From assembly GCA_022559845.1 (NCBI GenBank), contig CM040118.1, positions 232,175,224-232,239,223 of the forward strand: 64,000 nt of DNA, written 5' to 3'. Shown here piece after piece: positions 11,447-22,319 of this stretch (the stretch's first letter is position 1; every line of letters starts with the position of its first letter). The position numbers and the translations under genes are program-made. The notes under the pieces are model-generated. The model was not told the origin of the DNA. It made no database searches and worked only from the letters and a program-made list of their open reading frames with translations. This stretch comes from Amorphophallus konjac. Taxonomy: Eukaryota > Streptophyta > Magnoliopsida > Alismatales > Araceae.

Positions 11447-11965
11447 GCGACTCAGCTTCAGGCGGTACGTACCGAGTTGGCGATCCGTGATCAGCGGATC
11501 GTAGAGCTAGAGAGGTCCCTGAGGCGTCGAGAGGAGCTGCCTCAGGACGTGGCCGAGCTGTGGGTGGCTCTTGAGCTGGAGAGACGGGAGCGTGCCCGAG
11601 AGCGCGAGGAGCGTGCTCGTGAGCGGGAGGAGCACCAAGTGGAGCGTGCCCGGTACCAGGAGTAGGTAGCAGCACGCGAGCGAGAGCTGGCAGACTCGAG
11701 GACCCAGTTGATCCTTTCTCAGGAGCGGCTACGAGTGTCTGAGGAGCGTCTCCAGCGAGGGCGTGAGCGAGCACGGGCTGCGGGGTACTCCTTCACCAGC
11801 TCCACCTTTGTGGCAGGCTCTTCCCTCCGAGAGAGGAGAGAGGCAGGGGGTCAGGTTCGGGTTCCAGCTTCTTCTCGGGGGCCCATGCCTCCTCCACCAG
11901 CACCAGCTCGGGACGGCGAGGAGGAGGTTGAGAGTAGGAGAGAGGAGGGTGGTGGCGAGAGCTGA

Positions 11966-13555
11966 GAGACTTACTTGTACTCCTCCACCCTCACACTTGT
12001 ACATGATAGACATTCATGATGTATATATATATATGAGATTGACATCTTTTGTTACCTGAGCACTTTGCGTGGTTGTGGCCTTGTGTTTGTGTACTTTCCT
12101 CTTTTCACGTTCTTCGTTTTTGCTTTGCTTTGCCCTGTTTCTGCGATTGTAATCCACACTTTGAACAAACAGGTTAATTCATCTGTTCGACTTGGCCCCT
12201 TGCTCAATAAGCAAGGGGTGCCTTTACTTTTGACCTTAATAGCGGGTCAAGGGGCCAAGCCTTTAATCAAACAAGGTAAATAAAATAACTGATAGCGGGG
12301 AGATGCATCATGCAAACACGCATATGCAAACCATAAATAAAAGATGCCCATGCAAAAGAATGCAAGCACACATCGTGAAGAAACGCATTTTTTCTTTTTC
12401 CTTTCATTTATATATTTTTTTTATTTTTCTTGAAAAACGTGCCTTAGAGTAGGTCGTGGTTCGCATAGAGACGCCCTAGAAGACGGCGTGAATTTGAAAG
12501 GAAATCTGATTTTTGAAAAAGTAACGACCTGCTCAGAGACGTTATTCAGAAAGAGACGACCAAATCTAGGATGTTAATTCTATAAAAAGTGCCTTAGCCA
12601 AAGGTGTTAATTGAATTATTCTGTAAAAAAAGGGTTGACAAGGCTATCAAGACCACGGGTCCTACACGGTCACCATCTAAAATTCATTAACCTTTTTTGA
12701 GTAATTAAAAGGGGGTTGACGTGATCATAGTTGACTTGTATTCGAGACTTCGCACAGTGCAATTTCCCAGGTCGGTCTTGACCATCCTGCCAGTTCGTGA
12801 CTTACCACATAGAAAGGATGGAAGAAAATATAAGGGAAGCCCATAAGGGAATCTGAGATGCTCGAGGTAAAGTTACCTCCCCTACCCTATGCCTGTTGGG
12901 GTTCGGTCTTTGGCGTAGGGAAATTTGTTGCCTTTTACCCCTTTTATATTGCACGCATACGCCCAAGGTTTTCCTTGCGGGGACTTTGCCCTCTTGACAT
13001 GCTTTTCTTTTCTCAACTTGACTTTCACTTTGGAATTTGATTTGCATTGATGAAAATAAACCTAATTGTACTTGGGCTTTTGTGGCATTTGCTCCCTTTT
13101 GGGCCCTGACTTCCACCTACTAGGGCGGCGGATAGGCTTGGCGGATCTACCCCGAGGCCTCCCTTCCTCCCTTATGGGCCGAAGAAGAAAAGAACGGGTA
13201 TTGTCTTTCACTTTTAGTCAGGTTTTTGACTTTCCATCGGATTTTGCACTGCTTGAGTTCAAGAATAAAGCGTATAGTGTGTGCGGGAGTCAACCCCCTT
13301 TTAAGTTAGCAAGACTGATGAATGAATTCTGAATTTTGACCTTTCGGACCTTGATCCTTCGTGTGCCATGGCACCAATTTTGATCTCTTTTGATTTTTGA
13401 AGAATTTCTATTTTTTATTTGCTTTTTTGGTATTTCTATATTTTTTTTTGTTTTTGGAAATATTCCACTTTGTTTTTGGATTTTTGAAGCAACATTTATT
13501 TTTTTGGATTTTGAAAATTTCTCCATATATATATATATATATTTGGATTTTTGAA
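11966..13555. other. Tat-1 spacer between antisense genes and integrase stop
   Basis: Likely the 3' end of the antisense gene followed by untranslated Tat-1 sequence. A short AT run lies near 12020-12035. Five degenerate mini-hairpin units occur at about 12437-12610. The middle (12840-13330) is of mixed composition with no supported frame. From 13380 to 13550 it is T-rich with an ATATAT run near 13525. Confidence 0.55.
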
Positions 13556-14836
13556 TCAAGGGTAGTATTTCTTAAGATACAAACCATTCCAAGGGTGAGT
13601 TAACTCTTCTCCTTCAGCATTAATCAGTTTATAAGCATTGCCTGGATAAACATCTTTTATAACGAACGGTCCTTCCCAATTGGGTTGGAGTTTTGAACGA
13701 GGGCCACCCGGCTTTACAAAAATTCTTTTAATTACCATCTCACCAATTTTAAATTTTCTCTCAATTACTTTCTTTTGGTAAAAACGCGAGAGCCTGTTTT
13801 GATAAACACGCGCATGCTCAGCAGCGACCAGACGCTTCTCATCTAGGAGTTCCAATTGGGCGAGGAGTGAATCACGACGCTCATCAATAGAAAATTCCTT
13901 ATCCAATTGTACTCGTAGAGAGGGAATGAGAATCTCATAAGGGACTACCGCCTCCATTCCATAAGTAAGGGCGAAAGGGGTTTGCCCAGTGGGGGTTCGA
14001 ATGGAAGTTCGATAGGCCCAGAGAGCTTCAACTAGCTTGTCTGGCCAGTCCGAAAATTTATTAGCCTCACACGTCTTTTTGACAATTTTTATCAAAGTTT
14101 TGTTAGTTGCCTCTGCTTGGCCATTGCCCTGCGGATAATAGGGAGAAGAATGATGCAATGCAATGTTATACATGTTGTAGAGATCCTTGATTTCTTGAGA
14201 GATAAATTGAGGTCCATTATCGGTGATGATGGTGCTCGGGATGCCGAACCTCGCGATGATGTTCTTCATTATAAACTTGCAGACGGTTGACGCTTTGATC
14301 TCCACGTAAGCTTCCGCTTCTGCCCACTTGGTGAAGTACTCTGTTGCCGTGAGGATGAACGATTTTTGCTTGGTCAGGAGATTCGAATCACCAAGAGGTC
14401 CAATGATATCAAAAGCCCACATGGAGAAAGGCCATGGGGAGGACGTAGGATGGAGTGAAGAAGCAGGAGAATGAATCTTGTCGGCGTGCAGTTGGCACTT
14501 AACACACCTTCGAACATAGATGGAACAATCCTCTTCTAGAGTTGGCCAATAGAAACCTAGCCTAAGAATCTTCTTAGCTAGCATCTGGCTATTCACATGA
14601 CCACCACACACTCCTGAATGCGCCTCTTCCACAACTTTCAATGATTCATCATCGTCGAGGCATCTTAACAAAACACCGGTGAGCCCTCTCCTGTAGAGCA
14701 CACCTCCAACCAAAACATAACGCTGAGCCACTCTTCTAATCGCTTTCTTTTCTTCTGCAGTGGCTTCCTCGGGATAGGACTGATCATTGCAATATCTGGC
14801 AATCTCATAATACCAAGGCTTCTCTTCGTCAGCCAA
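13556..14836 (-). pseudogene. Tat-1 integrase
   Basis: Inserts element DNA into the chromosome. Reading from 14836: an N-terminal basic region, the HHCC zinc-binding segment ending RRCVKCQLHAD near residues 80-115, and the catalytic core with WAFDIIGPL, then TDNGPQF, then QGNGQAEATNKT, which carry D, D and E. A GPFVIKDVYPGNAY-type C-terminal domain follows. No chromodomain is seen, as expected outside chromoviruses. About 425 codons are open. It is in the same frame as the upstream RNase H but separated from it by a TAG near 14846, so the original polyprotein is broken at that point. Confidence 0.9.
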
Positions 14837-14845
14837 TTCTTCTTC

Positions 14846-15415
14846 CTAGTCTAAAAGCATGACCTCTTTGCCTTTAAGAGATTCCTTCTGCTTGTCCTTC
14901 TCAAGCACCTTATCCCTAATATCAAGGAATGCACGATCCTTAATAGATGGCGTGTCACGCTGATGAATTAGAGGAACATGAAAATCACACTCAGGAGGGA
15001 AGACTAAAGCAGAGGCTAAAGAAGCAAGAGCGTCAGCTAAGATGTTCTGACTACGAGGAACATGGACGAAAATCAATTTGGTGAAGAGCTTGGCATAAGC
15101 TGAAGCAAGTTCCTGGTAGGGTTTGAGCTTGGGATTGATAGTGCGGCACTTGACAAGCACCTGGCGCAGAATGAGCTGACTATCACCCATAATCCTCAAA
15201 TGGGTGACACCATATCGATGGGCGGTTTGAAGACCGGCCAAAAGAGCTTCATACTCAGCTATATTGTTGGTGGCGGGAAAAGTGAGCCGAGCAGCAAATG
15301 GGATGGTGACCCCTTCTGGTGTTAAAAGAACCATGCCGATCCCTCTTCCTTGGGAATTTAGGGCTCCATCAAAATGTAATGTCCACATAGGATCAAGAGG
15401 TTGATTAATGGACAT
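14846..15415 (-). pseudogene. Tat-1 second RNase H (aRNH type)
   Basis: A short open frame between reverse transcriptase and integrase with LHFDGALNSQGRGIG, NIAEYEALLAGL, GDSQLILRQV and a late AD(A)LASLAS motif. These match the four acidic RNase H positions (D, E, D, D). An additional, 'archaeal-type' RNase H here, besides the usual one after reverse transcriptase, is established for the Tat lineage of plant gypsy elements. The frame is shared with the reverse transcriptase, with a TAA at 15513-15515 between them, and with the integrase. Confidence 0.85.
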
Positions 15416-15514
15416 CAGTTCTTCATCTGGAAACTCTGAATTGACAGGATCAAAACGAGGTAGAGGGTGGTGAGCAAGGTGTTCGGCAATGGCGTAACCT
15501 TTGATAGCTTTCTG

Positions 15515-17512
15515 TTAAATGTAAGTAATATCAAACTGAGAGAGGAAGCTTTGCCAGCGTGCTAATCGATCAGTGAGGACAGATTTTTCAAGGAGGAATT
15601 TAATCGGATTCATGCGAGCAATGAGGTGAACCTCGTGAGCTAGGAAATAGTGTTTTAATTTCTGAACTACCCAGACCAAAGCAGCGCAAGTTTTCTCCAT
15701 GGCTGAGTACCTCTGCTCACAGGGGTTAAGAAGTTTAGACAAGTAGTATGCTGCCCTCTCCTTACCTTCTTCATCCACTTGAGCTAAGACAGCACCTACA
15801 GAGTCATCCAGGACTGAGACATAGAGAATAAGTGGTTTGCCTGGAATCGGCAGCCTCAGGACAGGAGGATTGGCCAAATAATCCTTCAATCCGTCAAAGG
15901 CTGCCTGACACTTGTCATCCCAATTAAACTTGACTCCCGGCTTAGTAAGCTCGTAAAACGGCCTACATCTTTCTGAATGCTGGGAGACGAAGCGGCGAAT
16001 AAATTGTAACCTCCCGATTAATCCTCGAACTTCCTTCAAATTCTTGGGAGGAGGCATATCTCTAATGGCCCTTGCCTTGTTGGGATCAACTTCAATTCCC
16101 CTCTTGCTAACAATGAAACCAAGCAACTTCCCTGATGAAACACCAAATACACATTTCTTGGGGTTCATCTTCAATTGATACTCTCGCGATCTTTGCAAGA
16201 CCTTGGCTAGAACCCTAGGATGCTCAATCCTTGTCCTTGATTTCACAACCAGGTCATCCACATACACCTCAATATAAATATGAATCATGTCATGAAAAAT
16301 CGCCATCATAGCCCTCTGATAGGTGGCTCCAGCATTCTTAAGTCCAAAAGGCATGACCACATAACAATTAGTACCCCATGGTGTAGTGAATGATGTCTTC
16401 TCTTGATATTCTTCAGCTAGACGAATTTGATTGTAACCTGAGAAGCCATCCATGAAAGAGAGAGTCTCAAATCCTGCCGTATTATCGATCAAAACATCAA
16501 TATGAGGGAGGGGGAAGTCATCCTTAGGACACGCGCGGTTGAGGTCCCGGAAGTCTATACAAATCTGAACTTTTCCATCTTTCTTCATAACCGAGACGAT
16601 GTTAGCCACCCAATTGGGGTAGAGGACAACTCTAACAAATCTAGCCTTATAGAGCTTGTCGACCTCTTCTTTCATCTTTAAAGCCATATTAGGGTGGAAA
16701 CGCCTCAACCGTTGCTTGACCGGCACAGACCATGGCTTAAGTGTAAGGCGGTGTTCAACGAGCGCAGGGTCTAAACCAGGCATATCTTCATAACTCCATG
16801 CGAACGTGTCCTTGTATTCTTGCAGGACAAAAATGAGCGCCTCCTCTTCGGAGGGCGGTAAATTCTTGCTTATGAGGACAATCCTAGGGTCTTCCTCGGT
16901 ACCCAAATTAATTTCTTTGGTAGGCTCTTCTACGGAGGCTGATGGTTCGTCAAATCTCCTCATGCCACTTGCAAAAGCATCAGCCTCGTCCTCATATTCT
17001 TCATAACTTTCATCCCCCTCTTCAATAGGGTCTTCGTCATTCATAACTTCATAGACACCCAAACCCTCATAAGAAACAACAGCATTCTCATATTCTAACT
17101 CTGGCAGGATGATTGGATTCTCTATAAATTCAGGAAGAGCTAAACAAGCCTGGCATCTGATAGCTAACTCCGACATAAACCTATGGGGAATCTGCTTACC
17201 CTTGGACTTCTTATGTGAATCTACCCCTTGAATTTTAGCGTTAGCAGAAGAAGAGGAGGGGCAACTAGCTTGATCAGAAAAGGGAAGGGAAGGAGGTGAA
17301 AAAGTGGATACATGAGGTAATACAGAGGAAGTCCCCTCACCAGAGGGGGAGAAAAGATTTAGCAATGAATCTTGAAAGAGCGGCCCCTGGGTCGGGACGC
17401 ACTCAGAAGAGAAATAGGAGGTCTCCTCAACAGAAATGGAGGATTGGAAATTTGGGAATTTGGCATTTTTTTTCATTTTTGTCTTTTTCTTCATTTTTAT
17501 TTTCTGTTTCAA
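15515..17512 (-). pseudogene. Tat-1 reverse transcriptase and RNase H
   Basis: About 665 codons. An acidic linker precedes the reverse transcriptase, which shows WVANIVSVMKKDGK, ICIDFRDLNRACPKD, the catalytic YVDDLVVKS near residue 417 and LGFIVSKRGIEVDPNK. RNase H follows with LYVSVLDDSVGAVLAQ, where the usual first aspartate motif looks weakened, and with YSAMEKTCAALVW. The frame starts inside the overlap with the protease frame (17427-17512), where the sense strand has an A8 run. It ends at a TAA (15513-15515) inside the conserved linker before the second RNase H. Domain identity is certain; the stop suggests decay. Confidence 0.9.
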
Positions 17513-19862
17513 GAAGAAAGCAGTGTGAAGGGAGGATAGCAGGAGGGGTGGAAATTGCCAGATCAGAGAAAGATTGAATCAGTGATGGCCCGCGTGGGGG
17601 CGTGATGGAGAGTTTAGAAAATCGCTCGAGGAGCGAAGAAGGAATTGTAAGAGAAACTTGGATTGAATCTGGAGATAAATTGATTATAATCGGAGGCGGT
17701 CTTGGCACGCGACCAAACCAATGAAAATATAGAGAAGCAAGCACGGATGGATGCATGGAAGTGAGAGAAAAGAGGCCGGCCCACAGCCTGTCCATGGTGA
17801 AACCTTCTTCAAACGGAACATCTGGCTCTCCAGTATCAGTGTAGTCACTCAGCAGCTGTCTCTTATCTGTAATTACAGCTGGCATCTCAATCAATTCATG
17901 AATAAGTGGCGGCCATTCCGGATCAGTCGGCATGAAGAGGCGGCTCAAAGAAATAGTAATATCCTGCATATCGAACCACCTGTACCAGTCACATTCTGGA
18001 TCATCCATTTTCCTTCTCTTGTCAGGCCTTAAGGACTCCAAGGCTTTGTATGTGGCCAAGGGTGCAATATGACGAGCAAACTGTCTAGCATGAACATCCT
18101 GGCAGTCTAATATGGAAGTAATTATGGTAGTTCGCTCGTTATTTTGAAAGCCACCCGTGACAAAATGTGTCTTTAACGTCCAAGTGAGCGGTTGGCGATC
18201 TGTTTTTAATGTGGATGTCATAAATGCCCATGGTTCATCTTTGTTTTTGCCTGGCCCTTTGTAACCTAGGCCACCTCGTGTAACTAGCTTCTGAGGTTTA
18301 ACAGGCCTAATCCTGCCTTGACAATTGGCACCCAGACCTTTGCCATTTTGATACCCCATTTTCATTAAGATGTTCCAGCCAGAGGTGTTCATCATTGTTT
18401 TCTTCTTTTTCCCCTTGGGAGGCAGGGGTGTCATAGCAACCGTTGTGACTTTTTCTGGCATTGGTCGTGGACAAGGGACGTCCAGCATAGATAATAGTGG
18501 TTTGTTGGCTGGCCACATGGATGGAACTGATGAAGCTACATGAATATCTTCCTCTGGCAAAATCGGCATACTGGTAACTTTAATGATGCGGCCCTTGTGT
18601 GGGAATTTAAGGCATTGGTGATTTGTGGAGGGCACCGCATCGAGTTGCTGAATGTTGGGGCGTCCCAGAATGCCATTAAATGTCGGATCCATATCCAAAA
18701 TGTGAAAATCTGCTGTGATGGCGGCAGGACCCAAACTTACTTTTAACGTAATCATGCCTATAGGAGGTTTCTTCGTGTTATCATATGCAGTTACGGTGAT
18801 AGTAGACGGCCGAATTTGGCTTTCCGGAATGCCACACAACTTCAAGGTGCTAGGTGGCAAGACATTGATGGATGCCCCAGTGTCCACCAGACATTGCTTA
18901 ACAGCCACCTTATTAATGTCAACTGTGATGCATAGAGCGTACTTTCTTGCTGGGAGTGGCGCCAGTTCATGTTCATGGAAAGTAATTGCCGGCTGACTGC
19001 TAGCGGGCGTTAAAACCGTGACTATCTGCTCAACTGGAATGTCCTCATTGACCATCACCTTTTGCAGATATTCTTTCAAAGCTAGCTGATGAGTGGTGGA
19101 CCTTTTAATTAATTCCAGGATTGAAATCCTTGCTGGGGTTCGGTCCAAGTGCTTTATCAAATCATACTGAGTCCCTGGCACTGACTTTTGTTCTTGTTCT
19201 TGCTCTTGCGGCCCTTGCACGGGCTCTAACTCTCTCTGTGGAAAAATACGGTGGAACATCCGTCCACTGCGGAGCGGCGCCACGCCTTGACGTACTTCTG
19301 TCGGGGCAAGGGTGGGAGGAGGATTAGAAGAAGAAGAAGGTGTATTGGTGTTAAGAAGTGGTGGAGTGGAAGTTCCCGCAGAAGGAATCCCCGTAGGGGG
19401 TGTTGGTGCCCCGGTAGGAGGCGTAGGAGTAGAAAGGGATACCCGAATGCGGGGGGAATTGGTGGGGGGTGGAATGAGAAGAGTTATGGGTACAAAAGGT
19501 GGTGGAACCGATGGCAGGGGGATCCTTGCCGGTGAAGGAGTAGTGGTGGCGGGTGCAGTGGGCGTTGGCGATGGGCGGATGAGGAGTGGCCTAGATGGCA
19601 ATGGCGAAGGGTTGGTGGTGGATGGGTTTTGTTGTGGCGTAGGCTGTGGAGGTGGTAAGCGTGTAAGAAGGGGGCGAACCGGCAAGGTCAGAGAATAGGC
19701 GGAGGTAGGTGGATTAGCGGGGCGCAGAGGAGATCGGCCCAATTGAGGGGGTAGAAGAAGAAGAAGGGGTGCGCAAGAGGCACGGGGGTTGATTTTGATT
19801 GTAATGAAGTGCCCCGACAGAGGCGTTTTCTTCTTGCCATCCCTGCCCTCTCTCCACCTCAT
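17427..19862 (-). CDS. Tat-1 protease polyprotein with G-patch domain
   Basis: 811 codons. Residues 1-210 are rich in Pro, Thr and Ser with little folded character. An aspartic protease follows, with CLVDTGASINVLPP near residues 322-335 and a GILGRPN block near 400. A G-patch lies near residues 490-535 (SGWNILMKMGYQNGKGLG). G-patch domains usually bind RNA helicases or nucleic acid; one occurs after the protease in some retroviruses, while its role here is unknown. The frame overlaps gag upstream by 149 bases and reverse transcriptase downstream by 86 bases, each time one base apart in phase. Whether expression uses frameshifting, splicing or is simply broken cannot be told. Confidence 0.8.
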   Translation of the reverse strand: MRWREGRDGKKKTPLSGHFITIKINPRASCAPLLLLLPPQLGRSPLRPANPPTSAYSLTLPVRPLLTRLPPPQPTPQQNPSTTNPSPLPSRPLLIRPSPTPTAPATTTPSPARIPLPSVPPPFVPITLLIPPPTNSPRIRVSLSTPTPPTGAPTPPTGIPSAGTSTPPLLNTNTPSSSSNPPPTLAPTEVRQGVAPLRSGRMFHRIFPQRELEPVQGPQEQEQEQKSVPGTQYDLIKHLDRTPARISILELIKRSTTHQLALKEYLQKVMVNEDIPVEQIVTVLTPASSQPAITFHEHELAPLPARKYALCITVDINKVAVKQCLVDTGASINVLPPSTLKLCGIPESQIRPSTITVTAYDNTKKPPIGMITLKVSLGPAAITADFHILDMDPTFNGILGRPNIQQLDAVPSTNHQCLKFPHKGRIIKVTSMPILPEEDIHVASSVPSMWPANKPLLSMLDVPCPRPMPEKVTTVAMTPLPPKGKKKKTMMNTSGWNILMKMGYQNGKGLGANCQGRIRPVKPQKLVTRGGLGYKGPGKNKDEPWAFMTSTLKTDRQPLTWTLKTHFVTGGFQNNERTTIITSILDCQDVHARQFARHIAPLATYKALESLRPDKRRKMDDPECDWYRWFDMQDITISLSRLFMPTDPEWPPLIHELIEMPAVITDKRQLLSDYTDTGEPDVPFEEGFTMDRLWAGLFSLTSMHPSVLASLYFHWFGRVPRPPPIIINLSPDSIQVSLTIPSSLLERFSKLSITPPRGPSLIQSFSDLAISTPPAILPSHCFLLETENKNEEKDKNEKKCQIPKFPILHFC

Positions 19863-21405
19863 AGAGAGACGTGACAGGGTTTACGTGCTGGTTTGGCGGG
19901 TGTTCCGGTAGTGGATTGTGGACGATCCCCATATCGTGCTGAGGCGCTGGAGCTTGTTGTTGCTGCTGCTGAGCTGGTTGCTGTGGCTGCTGAGCCTGTT
20001 GCTGCCGAGGAGACCTTCTTTCTTTCATGGTGGTGATGAATTGTCTCATCTCATCCCAATTGATGTCACCCTGGTCATTTAGGTCATAAATGTAATCTCT
20101 GAAGTGGAAGCAACGATCAAGGTTGTGACCAGGTGCACGATGGAAAGCGCAGTAACGGGATGTGTCAACATTAGCGGGCCACACTGTTCTTTCCCTTGGT
20201 AACATGAGAAAATTGGCGGCCATTAAGGCATTGAAAATATCCGGGAGACTTTCTGGTAGTGGAGGGTAGTGGTCCCTTTTGGGGCCAAGTGGTGGTCTCC
20301 GTTGTTGTTGTTGGCCATAGTTGGTAGGTGGTGGTACCTGGTGGTACTGTTGCGGAGTTGGAGGGTTAGCGCGGGGCGCTTGGTTTGGCGGTGAAGCAAA
20401 GGAATGTTGGGGTGCGAATTGGCGTTGTGGAGTGGAGTTGAAATGGGGGTTTTGTGGTGGAGGTGGGTTAGGACGTGGGTTAGCTTGGTGGGGGTGGCCA
20501 ACTACGCCAACCTGCTCATTTGCAATAGTGCCCTCCTTCGTGGGCCCGCTGTTGTTGACAGTTGTGATTTTCTTGAATAGCCGTGGCTTCGGCTCAAACA
20601 TGCCCATAATGGGCGAATCCTTCATCTGTGTCTGAATATAACGAGCCCTTTCATAGAGCTCCTCTATGGTGGTTAACCTATTCATGGCCAAGATATGCCG
20701 GAACTGAGGAGTTGCGTTGGAAATTATCATCTTGACTTGTTCTTGCTCCGACAGTGTATCTTTCAGCTTCTCAGCCATCAACCGCCATCTATCAGCAAAC
20801 ATTATGAAGTCCTCCTCGGGCTTCATTTTTTTCGCAACCAAGTCCGTGAGTGAGAGGGAAGGTCCGACCCGGTCTCTGTACTTCTGCAAGAACTTCCTCT
20901 GAACGATGTCAAAGTCACCGGCATCAGCAGGCTCCAATGAATAGAACCATTCAAGGGCTGGCCCCTCCAAAGATCTCCTGAATAAGTAAGCCAAGGAGGC
21001 CTTGTTGTCTTGCCAAAAGGAGGTCTCGTACATAAAATCCTTCAAATGAATAAAAGGGTTACCAGTCCCATTATATCGCCGGAAGTTCGGCATCTCAGAT
21101 GGTGGTAAGTGGAAGACTGGCAATGTAGGAAGCGAGATCTCCGGGGCATTCTTAGCCATAGTGACCTTCTTTAGTTGCTCTTCCATGCTAGGCAACTTCT
21201 GAAGCAGTAGAACATTAGTGTCGGACTCGACTGGGGCCGGATTTTGAATAAAAGAATGCAGTATAGGCGTCCGTAGAATTCGGGGAGGTTGGAGAAATTG
21301 GTGCCTAACCGCGGAGTGGCTCGCCTGTTGGGCCGGCATGGCCGTACCGGGCGTTGGTGGACGGGAAGGAGGTTTATGCACGGTCATTAACGGGGTGATG
21401 GCCAC
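19714..21405 (-). CDS. Tat-1 gag (capsid and nucleocapsid)
   Basis: 563 codons. The retrotransposon gag core runs from about residue 100 to 270: FHLPPSEMPNFRRYNGTGNP, then FRRSLEGPALEWFYSL, FLQKYRDRVG and the FADRWRLMAEKL block. A Pro/Asn/Gln-rich linker follows and then a single zinc-knuckle-like segment CAFHRAPGHNLDRCFHFRDY near residues 430-450, of the C-H-H-C variety usual in Tat gag. The C-terminus is Gln/Pro-rich. The true N-terminus is probably in the neighbouring frame beginning MQLRSGK (21772), since the two frames overlap at 21374-21405. Confidence 0.85.
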   Translation of the reverse strand: MAITPLMTVHKPPSRPPTPGTAMPAQQASHSAVRHQFLQPPRILRTPILHSFIQNPAPVESDTNVLLLQKLPSMEEQLKKVTMAKNAPEISLPTLPVFHLPPSEMPNFRRYNGTGNPFIHLKDFMYETSFWQDNKASLAYLFRRSLEGPALEWFYSLEPADAGDFDIVQRKFLQKYRDRVGPSLSLTDLVAKKMKPEEDFIMFADRWRLMAEKLKDTLSEQEQVKMIISNATPQFRHILAMNRLTTIEELYERARYIQTQMKDSPIMGMFEPKPRLFKKITTVNNSGPTKEGTIANEQVGVVGHPHQANPRPNPPPPQNPHFNSTPQRQFAPQHSFASPPNQAPRANPPTPQQYHQVPPPTNYGQQQQRRPPLGPKRDHYPPLPESLPDIFNALMAANFLMLPRERTVWPANVDTSRYCAFHRAPGHNLDRCFHFRDYIYDLNDQGDINWDEMRQFITTMKERRSPRQQQAQQPQQPAQQQQQQAPAPQHDMGIVHNPLPEHPPNQHVNPVTSLYEVERGQGWQEENASVGALHYNQNQPPCLLRTPSSSSTPSIGPISSAPR

Positions 21406-21772
21406 TCTCGGCCGGAGGGGGATTGGAGGATGAAGAAGGAACAGACTTTCCTTTCAAGGCGGCCTGAACTACCTGCCGCTGAGAATCATCCAACTGAGAT
21501 AGTGCATTAATTAAATCCGTGACATTGAAGGATGGGGAAGGATTCCCCGAAGTGTTGGAAGGCACAGCCTGAGAAGAGGGCACAACCTCTTGAGGAGTGG
21601 TATCAACCACATGGACTTGAGGATAACAAGACTGAGGAGGAGGGTAATTTCCCTCATGATAGATGGAATCTTGGAGGGGACTTTCATATTGACCAAAAAC
21701 ATTCTCATCCTCATCATCATAAGAATATCCGTAGCCTGCCATGTTGATGATTTTACCTGAACGGAGTTGCAT
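21374..21772 (-). pseudogene. Tat-1 gag N-terminal segment, one base out of phase with gag core
   Basis: Begins MQLRSGKIINMAGYG at 21772, a start typical of plant gypsy gag (M-x-x-R-S-G-K). It is acidic and Pro/Ser-rich, then has a predicted helical block with LINALSQLDDSQRQVVQAAL. It stops at 21374, inside the overlap with the gag core frame. The open frame extends upstream to 21967, but those residues are hydrophobic leader sequence and I prefer the internal Met. A one-base shift joins it to gag core; mutation and programmed shift are both possible. Confidence 0.6.
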
Positions 21773-22319
21773 GTTTAAGAGGAGAGAAGGCCTTATAAAG
21801 GAACTATCAAACAAAACCCACTCAATCCAAACAAGCCAAATCAACCCAAGCAAGTTTATGCAACCAAGTTGAGATGAACGCAAGATTTTAGTGTTTCGCT
21901 TGAGATTAGAGTGGATTAAATTGCAGAATAATTCCCTCTTTTGCAAAGTGAAACCTAGTTTATCCAAGTGTGATCTCCGGGTTAACTAGATTCTTTCTCT
22001 CTCTTTACCAACGATAGGTTCTCTATACTCCGGGTACTTCAAGGGTACAACCAGCCCGGCGTCTGTGAGGGAATCCACGGGTGCGGGGACTTACGGAGGT
22101 CTTGGAAAAGGGATTTCCGGTCCAAAGAGACGGAGTGCTCAATGGAGGGTTGTCCCGATTCCAAGAGAGGTGTGTGGAATCCTAGTGTAGAGAGAGGAGG
22201 TCTCTCAACCAAATGCCACAAGATGCAAAATAATATGATCAGATCACAACAATATAGGCAAGCAATGTAATAATCAATCCAACAATCACAGACGGCAACA
22301 GGAAGCAAGTTTCTGTAAA

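Larger units (their letters stand above)
10451..11965 (+). pseudogene. Antisense five-exon gene in Tat-1: PMD-like C-terminus plus coiled coil
   Basis: Exons 10457-10822, 10903-10995, 11088-11231, 11303-11365 and 11447-11965; every coding length is a multiple of three, so all junctions are phase 0. Donors are GTATGT, GTAAGT, GTAAGT and GTGAGT. Exon 1 resembles the tail of PMD proteins: VQWRPYE, then a tryptophan-containing segment, a VMRALGL block in place of the usual RQFGL, then DW and an EYLRRYW block. Exons 2-5 encode Ala/Glu/Arg-rich coiled coil, then a Pro/Gly-rich tail. Two in-frame TAG stops (10960-10962, 11663-11665) look like mutated CAG codons. The 5' portion is missing, since 10457 is preceded by an acceptor; an ATG at 10451 spans it. 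Exons are GC-rich against AT-rich introns. Confidence 0.7.

Noticed and set aside
10546..12013. Minus-strand frames at 10546-10740, 11433-11774 and 11729-12013
   Set aside because: Shadows of the GC-rich plus-strand exons, whose splice sites and phases are coherent.
19251..19698. Gly-rich plus-strand proteins opposite the Tat-1 protease
   Set aside because: Mirror of the Pro-rich coding on the minus strand; no independent evidence.
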